Assembly: GCA_027451165.1 (NCBI GenBank)
Contig: DAIDJX010000031.1
Coordinates: forward strand, 1 to 17,508
DNA length: 17,508 nucleotides
Source of the DNA: Prolixibacteraceae bacterium
GTDB lineage: Bacteria; Bacteroidota; Bacteroidia; Bacteroidales; Prolixibacteraceae
Direction: 5' to 3'
The notes under the pieces were generated by a model that was not told where the DNA came from, made no database searches, and was given only the letters and a program-made list of their open reading frames with translations. Position 1 is the first letter of the stretch, and the number at the start of each line of letters is the position of its first letter. The position numbers and the translations under genes are program-made. Positions 1 to 7,604 of the stretch are shown here, piece after piece.

Positions 1-419
1 TCACTGTTGGCATTCTGATGCTGGTCCGTTATGGAAAACCGCACAAAGGAATTCCGGAAAGTGGTCCCAGAAACATGAATTATTTCGATGATTTTGTGAT
101 ATTCGGAGGCCGGGAAATGGTGGTGGATTCACAGGGTCTGATCGGTGGTAAAACCACTTCCATATTTGGCGGTTCAGAATATGATCTCCGCCAGGTAAAT
201 CTGGCAGATAACGGCGCTGTGATTGACTGTGTCAGCCTTTTCGGTGGTGCTGGATTTAAGATTCCTGCCGACTGGACGGTAAAAAATGAAATTACAACCA
301 TTTTTGGCGCCTTTACCGATAAAAGGATTGCAGGCGGTCCTATTACCCAAAGTTTGAACAAGACGCTGGTTTTGCGGGGTTTTACCGCTTTCGGCGGAGT
401 GGAAGTCAAAAACTTCTGA
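1..419 (+). CDS. LiaF-like cell-envelope response protein, C-terminal part (5' end outside window)
   Basis: The reading frame is open from base 3, before the first ATG at 18, so the true start lies upstream and only the C-terminal part is seen. The first residues (TVGILMLVRYG) read as the end of a membrane helix. The rest is a beta-rich domain with a recurring I/LFGG-type motif: VIFGG, SIFGG, SLFGG, TIFGA and TAFGG, spaced about 20 to 30 residues apart. This matches the C-terminal domain of the LiaF / cell-wall-active antibiotic response family, which in Firmicutes restrains the kinase LiaS. A histidine kinase gene follows after 19 bases on the same strand and then a response regulator, so a role as membrane partner of that pair is likely. 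That role is inferred from family and context. The family call is fairly sure. Confidence 0.75.
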   Translation, partial: TVGILMLVRYGKPHKGIPESGPRNMNYFDDFVIFGGREMVVDSQGLIGGKTTSIFGGSEYDLRQVNLADNGAVIDCVSLFGGAGFKIPADWTVKNEITTIFGAFTDKRIAGGPITQSLNKTLVLRGFTAFGGVEVKNF

Positions 420-438
420 AGAAACCTGAATACTGCGT

Positions 439-1491
439 ATGAAACATCCGCTGATATACAATACCAAATATCTGATGCTGTATGGCATATTCTGGTTTTT
501 GATTGCCGGCGCCAGCGCAGCCATCCAGTGGAATTACTACGACATGCCACTGGATGTTTCTTTGATCTCCCCCTTAACCCAGTATTTGCTGTTTGCTGCC
601 CTGGCCCTCAGTATCTGGTATGTGGTCAAATATAACCCTGTCGAAGCGAATTCCTGGTGGAAACTGGTCTTTTTTCACATAATAGCCTCTTCTGTTCTGA
701 TCCTGATCTGGGTATTCATTTCCAACGTGATTATCAATATGATCACCCCTAACCTGAACGAACTGATGACCATGAGCCTGCCCACCCGGATTTTGTCGGG
801 ATACATCATGTATGTTTTTTATGTCTTCTTTTTCATGTCCATTGTCTATTATGAAAACTTTAAGGAAAAAGTAAAAAAAGAAGGTGAACTTAAAGCGTTG
901 ATCCGGGAGGCAGAACTTCATGCCCTCAAATCTCAGATCAATCCGCATTTCTTGTTCAACAGCCTCAACAGTATATCTTCCCTTACCATGTCAGACCCGG
1001 CAAAAGCCCAGGAAATGGTGATCAATCTTTCTTCACTCATGCGTTATTCCCTGAAGCATGGTCAGAATGAAACGGTCTCCTTCGGTACGGAACTGCAGAA
1101 TATTAAACTCTACCTTTCCATCGAAAAAGTAAGGTTTGGCCGGAAACTACAGCCTGTTTTCAAGGTAGATGAGCATTGTTACCAGGGGGTGATTCCCAAT
1201 ATGATTCTTCAGCCCATCTTCGAAAATGCCATTAAATATGGCGTTTATGAAGCTACAGAGCCGGTGGAGATACTTACGGAGGCCACTTGTTCCAATGACG
1301 CCCTTGAGATATCAGTAACCAACAGCTATGATCCGGGTGTGAGAAGTAAGAAAGGGGAGGGGATCGGCTTGAGAAATATCAGGGAAAGGCTACAGATTAT
1401 ATATGGAAACTCTGCCTTGCTGAAAATTAAAGATAACAGGAAAAATTTTACCATAACTTTGACGATTCCACAAAAAAACACCCTGTCATGA
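439..1491 (+). CDS. LytS/YehU-type sensor histidine kinase
   Basis: A 350-residue membrane histidine kinase of the His_kinase (PF06580) class. It has about four hydrophobic segments: residues 11-30, 44-64, 75-100 and 118-138. A charged coiled linker (140-165) leads to the phospho-acceptor motif QINPHFLFNSLNSISSL, with the predicted phosphorylated histidine at 170. The ATP-binding part shows an N box (LQPIFENAIKYG, about 258-269) and a G box (GEGIGLRNIRERL, about 306-318). There is no separate extracellular sensor domain, so the signal probably enters through the membrane helices or through the LiaF-like neighbour 19 bases upstream. The stop codon overlaps the start of the response regulator by four bases (ATGA), which indicates translational coupling and a cognate pair. 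The stimulus cannot be read from the sequence. Confidence 0.93.
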   Translation: MKHPLIYNTKYLMLYGIFWFLIAGASAAIQWNYYDMPLDVSLISPLTQYLLFAALALSIWYVVKYNPVEANSWWKLVFFHIIASSVLILIWVFISNVIINMITPNLNELMTMSLPTRILSGYIMYVFYVFFFMSIVYYENFKEKVKKEGELKALIREAELHALKSQINPHFLFNSLNSISSLTMSDPAKAQEMVINLSSLMRYSLKHGQNETVSFGTELQNIKLYLSIEKVRFGRKLQPVFKVDEHCYQGVIPNMILQPIFENAIKYGVYEATEPVEILTEATCSNDALEISVTNSYDPGVRSKKGEGIGLRNIRERLQIIYGNSALLKIKDNRKNFTITLTIPQKNTLS

Positions 1492-2243
1492 ACGAACCCA
1501 AAATCCGTACGCTGATCATTGAAGATGAAGAACTGGCCCGGAGACTGCTCAGAACTTACCTGAACGAATACCCTGAACTGGAGATTCTGGGAGAATGTGA
1601 AAATGGTTTTGAAGGAGTGAAATCCATCAATGAATTGAAGCCCGACCTGATTTTTCTGGATATTCAAATGCCAAAAATTACCGGGTTTGAAATGCTGGAA
1701 CTGATTGACCACCACCCTGAGATCATCTTCACCACGGCCTATGACCAATATGCCCTTAAAGCTTTTGAGTACAATGCGGCAGATTATCTCCTGAAACCCT
1801 TTTCCAAAGACCGGCTCCAGGGAGCTATGGAAAAGGTTAAGGAAAAACTGGCCAAAATGCCGGAAGCGCATGAAGACATTGTGGAAAAAATGAACAACTT
1901 TCCACGGGAAGAGTTCCTTGACCGCATCGTGGTCAAAGATCGCCACAAAATTCACATCATCCCGTCGGACCAGATCCGGTATATCGAATCGCTTGATGAT
2001 TATGTACTGATATATACCAACGATGGCCGGTATATGAAGCAAAAGACAATGCATTATTTTGAATCAGCCCTTGATCCGCACAATTTTGCCCGGATACACC
2101 GCTCCTTTATTGTCAGGGTGGATCAGATTGCCCAGTTGCAGCAGTATGAAAAAGAATCATATATAGCCATTCTGCACGATAAAACCAAACTAAAGGTCAG
2201 TAAATCAGGTTATAAAAATCTGAAAGAAATGCTGAATTTCTGA
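1488..2243 (+). CDS. LytTR-family response regulator
   Basis: A 251-residue two-domain regulator. The N-terminal receiver domain (about 6-122) has the acidic pair E12/D13, the phospho-acceptor D58 in FLDIQMP, T82/T83 in FTTAYD, and K103 in LLKPF. The C-terminal part (about 150-250) is a LytTR DNA-binding domain, recognisable from the IRYIESLDDYVLIYT stretch and the IHRSFIVRVDQI motif. Proteins of this class bind direct repeats upstream of their targets once phosphorylated. The start ATG overlaps the kinase stop by four bases, so the two are almost certainly partners. A GC-rich hairpin follows the stop by 35 bases but lacks a T-run. Target genes are unknown, and I did not recognise a LytTR repeat site in the window. 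Confidence 0.95.
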   Translation: MNEPKIRTLIIEDEELARRLLRTYLNEYPELEILGECENGFEGVKSINELKPDLIFLDIQMPKITGFEMLELIDHHPEIIFTTAYDQYALKAFEYNAADYLLKPFSKDRLQGAMEKVKEKLAKMPEAHEDIVEKMNNFPREEFLDRIVVKDRHKIHIIPSDQIRYIESLDDYVLIYTNDGRYMKQKTMHYFESALDPHNFARIHRSFIVRVDQIAQLQQYEKESYIAILHDKTKLKVSKSGYKNLKEMLNF

Positions 2244-2278
2244 GGGAATTCTTACAGGTTTGTTCTGACCCTAAATCC

Positions 2279-2313
2279 CCCGCCCGAACGACTGTCGTGT
2301 TCAGTCGGGCGGG
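2279..2313. repeat. Bulged GC-rich inverted repeat, REP-like
   Basis: The left arm (2279-2294) and right arm (2302-2313) form a 12-bp stem, CCCGCC + CGACTG against CAGTCGGGCGGG, with a four-base bulge (CGAA) on the left and a seven-base loop (TCGTGTT). The flanks read CCCTAAATCCCC on the left and GAAGGGGACC on the right, a pattern I associate with dispersed intergenic repeats in Bacteroidota. There is no T-run, so it is not a standard intrinsic terminator, although it lies just after the response regulator stop. A stem with an asymmetric bulge is typical of REP elements mobilised by RAYT transposases. That link is inference. Confidence 0.5.
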
Positions 2314-2410
2314 CCTGAAGGGGACCTAAAACCAGCTGTAATTCAATATTTTTGCTTACAAATTTTGTTTTTAGAGTTTATTACTGAAAATCTGATTTGG
2401 AAACAACTTT

Positions 2411-2453
2411 TACCCTGTTACAAAGCTTATTCCCCCTTTAGTGGGTAGGGGGT
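2411..2453. repeat. Second C/G-run inverted repeat
   Basis: CCCCC at 2432-2436 can pair with GGGGG at 2448-2452, and separately TACCC at 2411-2415 can pair with GGGTA at 2443-2447. The stretch CCCCCTTTAGTGGGTAGGGGG resembles a second common Bacteroidota intergenic repeat. It lies between the 2279-2313 hairpin and the mdh promoter. The structure is weak, and a regulatory role is only a possibility. Confidence 0.3.
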
Positions 2454-2490
2454 CAGGTATACAGACGATGGGGTATTATTAAAAAAAATC

Positions 2491-2498
2491 TATCTTTG
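2491..2498 (+). promoter_or_regulatory. Candidate promoter -7 box for mdh
   Basis: TATCTTTG fits the Bacteroidota -7 consensus TAnnTTTG. No clear TTTG box lies at the expected distance upstream, so only half of the promoter is supported. Transcription would start near 2503 and give a leader of about 68 bases before the mdh ATG at 2571. Confidence 0.4.
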
Positions 2499-2570
2499 TG
2501 CCATCAGTTTTCAAAACAATTTGAAAGATAATTGTTCTTATTAAAAGAATACATCATCAAAGCGGAAGAG

Positions 2571-3506
2571 ATGAAAGTTACAGTTGTCGGAGCGGGAAAT
2601 GTCGGAGCTACCTGTGCGCAGGTTGTTGCCCAGAAAAATATTGTTCAGGAAGTAGTCCTTGTTGATATCAAGGAAGGAATTGCAGAGGGTAAATCTCTCG
2701 ATTTGTGGCAGACAGCGCCGGTGAATTATTACGATACCCGCCTGACCGGGTCGACCAACGATTACTCCAAAACAGCGGGTTCTGAGGTCGTGGTCATTAC
2801 TTCAGGTGTGCCCCGTAAACCGGGAATGAGCCGCGACGACCTGATTTCGATCAATGCCGGGATTGTAAAGTCAGTGACGGAGAATGTAGTGAAATACAGT
2901 CCGGAAGCCAAAATTATCGTGGTCTCCAACCCTCTTGATGTAATGACTTATGCAGCACATGTTGCTTCAGGATTACCCCGCTCAAAAGTAATGGGAATGG
3001 CCGGTATCCTGGATACTGCCCGCTACCGCGCGTTCCTTGCGGAAGCACTGGATGTATCCCCCCGTGATATCCAGGCATTGTTGCTGGGCGGGCATGGCGA
3101 TACCATGGTGCCACTGCCGAGATACACCACCGTTTCGGGGATACCGGTAACTGAAATGATCGATCCTGAACGGTTGGAAGCCATTGTTAAACGTACCATT
3201 AACGGTGGCGGCGAGCTCGTCAACCTGATGGGCACCTCCGCCTGGTATGCTCCGGGTTCAGCTGCAGCCCAGATGGTGGAAGCCATCGTACTCGACCAGA
3301 AAAGGGTCTTCCCCTGTTGTGTCAAACTTGAAGGAGAGTACGGATTAAGCGACATGTTCGTTGGCGTTCCTGTAAAACTGGGTAAAAACGGAATCGAGCA
3401 AATCATCGAGGTCTCCCTGAACGAGGCTGAACAGGAATTACTCAGGTCCTCCTCCAATGCAGTTAAAAAAATCATGGAGATCCTGGATGGCATGAACATC
3501 CTCTAA
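2571..3506 (+). CDS. mdh: NAD-dependent malate dehydrogenase (LDH-like type)
   Basis: This 311-residue cytoplasmic enzyme interconverts malate and oxaloacetate with NAD(H) in the TCA cycle or its reductive branch. The Rossmann motif GAGNVGAT covers residues 7-14. D32 at the end of the second strand (LVDI) indicates NAD rather than NADP. Substrate-binding arginines are visible at 82 and 88 (VPRKPGMSRDD) and at 151 (DTARYR), and the catalytic histidine is H175 in GGHGDTMVP. A TTG 39 bases upstream (2532) would extend the frame, but those residues do not belong to the family. ATG 2571 gives the family start MKVTVVGAGNVG and has a GGAAGAG stretch just before it. The next gene starts 11 bases after the stop, which suggests cotranscription. 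The call is secure. Confidence 0.96.
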   Translation: MKVTVVGAGNVGATCAQVVAQKNIVQEVVLVDIKEGIAEGKSLDLWQTAPVNYYDTRLTGSTNDYSKTAGSEVVVITSGVPRKPGMSRDDLISINAGIVKSVTENVVKYSPEAKIIVVSNPLDVMTYAAHVASGLPRSKVMGMAGILDTARYRAFLAEALDVSPRDIQALLLGGHGDTMVPLPRYTTVSGIPVTEMIDPERLEAIVKRTINGGGELVNLMGTSAWYAPGSAAAQMVEAIVLDQKRVFPCCVKLEGEYGLSDMFVGVPVKLGKNGIEQIIEVSLNEAEQELLRSSSNAVKKIMEILDGMNIL

Positions 3507-3517
3507 TATAATTTTTG

Positions 3518-3973
3518 ATGAAATACGTCATTCCTCTGGAACTGATCGAACTGGAAGAAGACAACTATCACCTGACAATTAACGCCTCCTTTGTTGATGG
3601 ATCTGTTGGCCTCTGGGTTATCGATACCGGAGCGTCGAAAACTGTTTTCAGCATCGCTTTGCAGAATTGCTATTCCCTCCTGCAGCAGGATGATCAGCTT
3701 GTAGTTCAATCAGCCGGCATAGGGAGTGACCACCTCGACACACTTCCCGCTGTCTTGCATCCCTTCCGTATCGGTGATTTAGCCATCGACAATCTGAATG
3801 TTGCCCTGATCGATCTTTCACACATCAATGCGCTTTATTACCATGCCACAGAAAAGGAAATTTGCGGGTTGATCGGTTCAGACTTTCTGATGCGTTACCA
3901 GGCTATTATTGATTATCCCCGTTTGCAGTTGACACTCCTCCAAAGGAAGACAAAGAAACGCTTTTCATTTTGA
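3518..3973 (+). CDS. Small retropepsin-like aspartic protease family protein
   Basis: This 151-residue protein has the aspartic-protease signature VIDTGASKTVFS, with the catalytic-type D36-T37-G38-A39. A C-terminal stretch, LIGSDFLMRYQAIIDY, matches the second conserved region of single-domain clan AA (retropepsin-like) proteins, which act as dimers. No signal peptide or membrane segment is visible, so it is probably cytoplasmic. A TTG one codon earlier is possible, but ATG 3518 is preferred. It lies 11 bases after mdh on the same strand and so is probably in the same transcript. No functional link to malate dehydrogenase is known to me. The substrate is unknown, and proteolytic activity is inferred from the DTGA motif only. 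Confidence 0.8.
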   Translation: MKYVIPLELIELEEDNYHLTINASFVDGSVGLWVIDTGASKTVFSIALQNCYSLLQQDDQLVVQSAGIGSDHLDTLPAVLHPFRIGDLAIDNLNVALIDLSHINALYYHATEKEICGLIGSDFLMRYQAIIDYPRLQLTLLQRKTKKRFSF

Positions 3974-3990
3974 AACTTTTACCGCCTCTT

Positions 3991-4021
3991 TTTGACTTTT
4001 TCCGCAGATCGCTTATATTTG
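3991..4021 (+). promoter_or_regulatory. Bacteroidota-type promoter for the gene at 4044
   Basis: TTTG at 3991-3994 and TATATTTG at 4014-4021 are 19 bases apart, which matches the Bacteroidota primary sigma consensus (TTTG, about 19 bases, TAnnTTTG). Transcription should start near 4026-4028 and give a leader of fewer than 20 bases before the TTG start at 4044. Confidence 0.7.
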
Positions 4022-4043
4022 CGTCCTTATTTAGGTAAACCTG

Positions 4044-4445
4044 TTGAAAATTAAGAAGTACATAACCCGGAATTTTCTGTTCAGGCTGGGCTTGTTCCTG
4101 GCTTTGCTGACAGGGGCCTGGCTTTTTGACCATTTTCACCAGGGTGAGCGTGTGGAGATCACGGCATCACAGGATTCCGGTTCCGGTACCACAACCTCTT
4201 ACCCGGGATATTACTTTACCCCGCAGGCTGGCGTAACCTTTAAAGCTCCGGTTCAAAAGAACACCCAATCCCGGCTGTTTCAGGAAAAAATGAACCGGAT
4301 CGTTATGGAACATTGGAACGCACGGCTTTTGTTTCTCCGGAAGGCCGAAACGATTAATCCCATACACACCCTCAGTATTGCCCGGAACCTGGTTGCCTTC
4401 AGGTACCATTTTCTCCATTTTCCAGACGATCAGCCTCCGCTGTAA
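4044..4445 (+). CDS. Unrecognised small membrane-anchored protein
   Basis: A 133-residue protein that I do not recognise. The N-terminus is basic (MKIKKYITRNFLFR) and is followed by one hydrophobic segment (about 11-28), so it is either a signal anchor or a signal peptide. I see no lipobox cysteine; there is no cysteine at all. A Ser/Gly/Thr-rich linker (about 41-52) leads to a charged, probably helical part (about 70-125), which would face the periplasm. The start must be non-ATG: an in-frame TAG ends at 4034, and TTG 4044 is the best codon between it and the hydrophobic segment. A good promoter at 3991-4021 gives it its own transcript. It precedes secDF by 80 bases on the same strand, so an export-related role is possible but is only a guess from position. 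Confidence 0.7.
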   Translation: MKIKKYITRNFLFRLGLFLALLTGAWLFDHFHQGERVEITASQDSGSGTTTSYPGYYFTPQAGVTFKAPVQKNTQSRLFQEKMNRIVMEHWNARLLFLRKAETINPIHTLSIARNLVAFRYHFLHFPDDQPPL

Positions 4446-4525
4446 ATCACCTTTTCCCGGATTCCTCCGGACCATTTCCTGTTGAAAGTTTATATTTAAA
4501 AAATCAATACTTATTATTTATTATT

Positions 4526-7500
4526 ATGCAAAACAAAGGCGCAATTGTAACTTTTACTGTGCTGCTTTTAGCTGTCTGTTTGTACCAGTTGAGTTTTACC
4601 TGGAAATCAAACCAGATCGAAAAGCAGGCAAAGGAATATGCCAAAGGCAGTTCCACGAAAGAATTAGCTTATCTGGATTCCGTTTCCAGCGTGGAAGTGT
4701 ATAACTTCCTCGGGCTGAAAAAATTTACCTATAAGGATGTCAAGGAGTTGGAAATCAACCTTGGTCTTGACCTGAAGGGTGGTATGAACGTAACCCTCGA
4801 GGTTTCTGTTGTGGATGTGATCCGGGCCATGTCCAACTACAATACCGACTCCACCTTTAATGCAGCATTGCTGAAGGCCGTTGAACTTCAGCGCAACAGT
4901 ACCCAGGATTTTGTCACCCTTTTCGGGCAGGCATTTGAGCAAACCGATCCCAATGCCAAACTGGCGGCGATCTTTAATACCCTGGAACTGAAAGACCGCG
5001 TAAAGTACAACTCAACCAATCAGGAGGTACTGGACGTAATTCGCCAGGAAACTGATGCAGCCATTGACAATTCCTTCAATGTGTTGCGCACCCGTATCGA
5101 CCGCTTCGGGGTGGCTCAGCCCAATATTCAGCAGTTGCAGACCCGCGGCCGTATCCTCGTGGAACTTCCGGGTATTGACAATCCGGAACGTGTCAGGAAA
5201 CTGCTCCAGGGAACAGCCATGCTCGAATTCTGGGAAACCTATGAAAACCAGGAGGTTTATCCTTTTATGCTGCAAGCCAACCAGCGGGTGAAAGAACTGC
5301 TGGCTTCCACGGCTCCGCAAACAGGTGCCGCAACCGCAGAGGGCGCTGCAACTGCAGCTACCGATTCCACGAAAGCCGGTTCCCTGCTGGAGGAGATGAA
5401 GAAAGACACCTCTTCTGCTGCCGGCACCAATGCTGAAATGGAAAACTTCAGGAAAGATTATCCCTTGTTTGCCATACTGACACCCAGCACCAACCAGCAG
5501 GGTAACCTGTATCCCGGACCAGTGGTGGGGACTGCTCAGGCCAAAGACACCGCAGAGGTGAATGCCTGGCTGGCAAAAGAACAAATCAAAAATATTTTCC
5601 CGCGCAACATGTTTTTCAGGTGGACAGCCAATGCAGTCGATGAAAACGAAACCTACTTCCGGCTGATCGCTCTGAAATCCACCTCCCGTGACGGAAAAGC
5701 ACCCTTAACCGGAGATGTGATCACCGATGCCCGCCAGGATTATGACCAGATGGGAGGACGTCCTGAAGTGGCTATGGCCATGAACAGTGAAGGCGCCAAA
5801 ACCTGGGCCCGTATGACCAAGGAAAACATCCAGAAATCAATCGCCATCGTACTTGACGGATACGTCCGCTCCTTCCCGACCGTTCAGAATGAAATCACCG
5901 GAGGCCGTTCCAGCATTACCGGACTGGAAAGCATCGAGGAGGCCACTGACCTTGCCAACATCCTGAAATCAGGGAAAATGCCGGCTCCTGCCCACATCAT
6001 GCAGGAAGAAATCGTCGGGCCTTCCCTTGGACAGGAAGCCATCAATTCAGGTTTCGCCTCCTTCCTCATCGCCTTTATTCTGGTGCTGGCTTATATGATC
6101 TTCTTTTACAGCAACAAGGCTGGAATTGCTGCCAATGTTGCCCTTTTGTTCAACGTATTTTTCCTGATCGGAGTGCTGGCCTCCCTTGGAGCAACCCTCA
6201 CCCTGCCTGGTATTGCCGGTATCGTGCTAACCATGGGTATGGCCGTGGATGCCAACGTGCTGATCTATGAAAGGGTACAGGAGGAAATCTGGTCCGGGAA
6301 AGGCTTAAAACTGGCAATCTCCGATGGTTACAAACATGCCTATTCCGCCATCATCGACGGACAGGTGACCACACTCCTTACCGGTATTATCCTCTATATC
6401 TTCGGTTCAGGTCCCATTAAAGGTTTTGCCACCACCCTTGTGATTGGTATTCTGACTTCCCTATTCACCTCTATCTTCATTTCGAGGATCATTTTCGAGT
6501 GGATGTTGAAAAAGAACATCAACATTACCTTCACCTCCAAATACACCTCCGGATGGTTGCGGAATACCAAAATCAAATTCCTGGAGATCAGGAAATATGC
6601 CTACATTATTTCAGGAACGCTTATTGTTATTTCCCTGATTTCCATTTTTGTCCGTGGATTTGATTATGGAATTGATTTCCAGGGAGGACGTACCTATACC
6701 CTCAAGTTCGATAATGATGTAAAAGTGGCGGACGTACAAAACGCCCTGACTGCAGTTTACGAATCAGCTCCCGAGGTGAAAACATTTGGCTCAGCCAATC
6801 AGGTCAAGGTGACCACCACTTACAAAATTGAGGATCTTTCCGACAATGTCGACGATGAGGTTGAACAACTGCTCTACAAAGGATTGTCCAATGGTGGTTT
6901 CCTGAACGGTGTTTCTTATGAGGATTTCATCACCAAGCACAGGATGAGTTCTCAGAAAGTCGGACCAACCATTTCCGACGACATCAAGAAAGATGCGGTG
7001 ATTGCGATTTTCTTCGCCCTGCTGGTCATCTTCCTCTATATTTTTGTCCGTTTTGCCGACTGGCAGTATGGTTTGGGTGGTGTTCTTGCGTTGGCGCATG
7101 ACTCCATCATTACGCTTGGGATGTTCTCCCTCTTCTGGGGAATACTTCCCTTCTCACTGGAAATTGACCAGGCGTTTATTGCTGCCATCCTGACCATCAT
7201 CGGTTTCTCCATCAACGATACCGTGATCATCTTTGACAGGATCAGGGAATACCTCCACCTCTACCCGAAACGGGATGAAGCAGAAATCATGGACAACGCC
7301 ATGAACAGCACCCTGCGCCGTACTTTTAGCACCTCCCTCACCGTGCTGGTCGTTCTGGTGGCCATCTTCATCTTTGGTGGAGCCAGTATCCGTGGGTTTA
7401 CCTTTGCCCTGTTGATCGGTATTTTTGTGGGAACCTATTCTTCCGTATTCGTAGCTACTCCTATTGTGTACGATACGAAAATGCGTTTAGGGAAAAAGTT

Positions 7501-7528
7501 GCGCGCCGCAGCTCCGGCAACCAAGTAA
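4526..7528 (+). CDS. secDF: Protein translocase subunit SecDF (single-chain fusion)
   Basis: This 1000-residue inner-membrane protein uses the proton gradient to pull proteins through SecYEG from the periplasmic side. SecD and SecF are fused, as is usual in Bacteroidota. The SecD half (about 1-665) has a first membrane helix (6-24), the periplasmic domain starting near LDLKGGMNVTLEV (81-93), the VLRTRIDRFGV motif (186-196), and five helices from about 508. The key acidic residue is D575 in GMAVDANVLIYERV. The SecF half (about 690-1000) has a helix at 692-710, the FDYGIDFQGG motif (712-721), and D898 in GFSINDTVIIFDR. A low-complexity Ala/Thr/Ser-rich stretch (about 260-305) interrupts the SecD periplasmic domain. 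A weak TATATTTA at 4491 is the only promoter hint. A strong hairpin follows the stop. Confidence 0.97.
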   Translation: MQNKGAIVTFTVLLLAVCLYQLSFTWKSNQIEKQAKEYAKGSSTKELAYLDSVSSVEVYNFLGLKKFTYKDVKELEINLGLDLKGGMNVTLEVSVVDVIRAMSNYNTDSTFNAALLKAVELQRNSTQDFVTLFGQAFEQTDPNAKLAAIFNTLELKDRVKYNSTNQEVLDVIRQETDAAIDNSFNVLRTRIDRFGVAQPNIQQLQTRGRILVELPGIDNPERVRKLLQGTAMLEFWETYENQEVYPFMLQANQRVKELLASTAPQTGAATAEGAATAATDSTKAGSLLEEMKKDTSSAAGTNAEMENFRKDYPLFAILTPSTNQQGNLYPGPVVGTAQAKDTAEVNAWLAKEQIKNIFPRNMFFRWTANAVDENETYFRLIALKSTSRDGKAPLTGDVITDARQDYDQMGGRPEVAMAMNSEGAKTWARMTKENIQKSIAIVLDGYVRSFPTVQNEITGGRSSITGLESIEEATDLANILKSGKMPAPAHIMQEEIVGPSLGQEAINSGFASFLIAFILVLAYMIFFYSNKAGIAANVALLFNVFFLIGVLASLGATLTLPGIAGIVLTMGMAVDANVLIYERVQEEIWSGKGLKLAISDGYKHAYSAIIDGQVTTLLTGIILYIFGSGPIKGFATTLVIGILTSLFTSIFISRIIFEWMLKKNINITFTSKYTSGWLRNTKIKFLEIRKYAYIISGTLIVISLISIFVRGFDYGIDFQGGRTYTLKFDNDVKVADVQNALTAVYESAPEVKTFGSANQVKVTTTYKIEDLSDNVDDEVEQLLYKGLSNGGFLNGVSYEDFITKHRMSSQKVGPTISDDIKKDAVIAIFFALLVIFLYIFVRFADWQYGLGGVLALAHDSIITLGMFSLFWGILPFSLEIDQAFIAAILTIIGFSINDTVIIFDRIREYLHLYPKRDEAEIMDNAMNSTLRRTFSTSLTVLVVLVAIFIFGGASIRGFTFALLIGIFVGTYSSVFVATPIVYDTKMRLGKKLRAAAPATK

Positions 7529-7546
7529 TTCATCTTTTATTCCAAT

Positions 7547-7581
7547 AAAAAAGGGGCAGAAAATTTTCTGTCCCTTTTTTA
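7547..7581. terminator. Bidirectional intrinsic terminator between secDF and the methyltransferase gene
   Basis: An A-run, a stem of GGGGCAG against CTGTCCC (one G-T pair) extended by AAAA/TTTT, and a T-run form a hairpin with A/T tails on both sides. It lies 18 bases after the secDF stop and 24 bases after the end of the minus-strand gene ending at 7605, so it can stop both convergent transcripts. Confidence 0.9.
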
Positions 7582-7604
7582 TTTGGGCAGAACGCCTTAT
7601 GCCT

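Noticed and set aside
1326..2054. A 242-residue open frame on the minus strand opposite the kinase/regulator genes
   Set aside because: It lies antisense to two clear genes, is unusually Phe-rich as expected for the complement of Glu/Lys-rich coding sequence, and has no family likeness.
2279..2313. Intrinsic terminator after the response regulator
   Set aside because: The stem is strong but no T-run follows on either strand, so it is listed as a repeat instead.
2532..2570. TTG start extending malate dehydrogenase by 13 residues
   Set aside because: The extension is not part of the family, while ATG 2571 gives the canonical N-terminus with a purine-rich site before it.
5012..5584. A 190-residue minus-strand frame inside secDF
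   Set aside because: It is antisense to the conserved SecD domain, and its Cys/Gly-rich composition fits a shadow of the Ala/Thr-rich insert.
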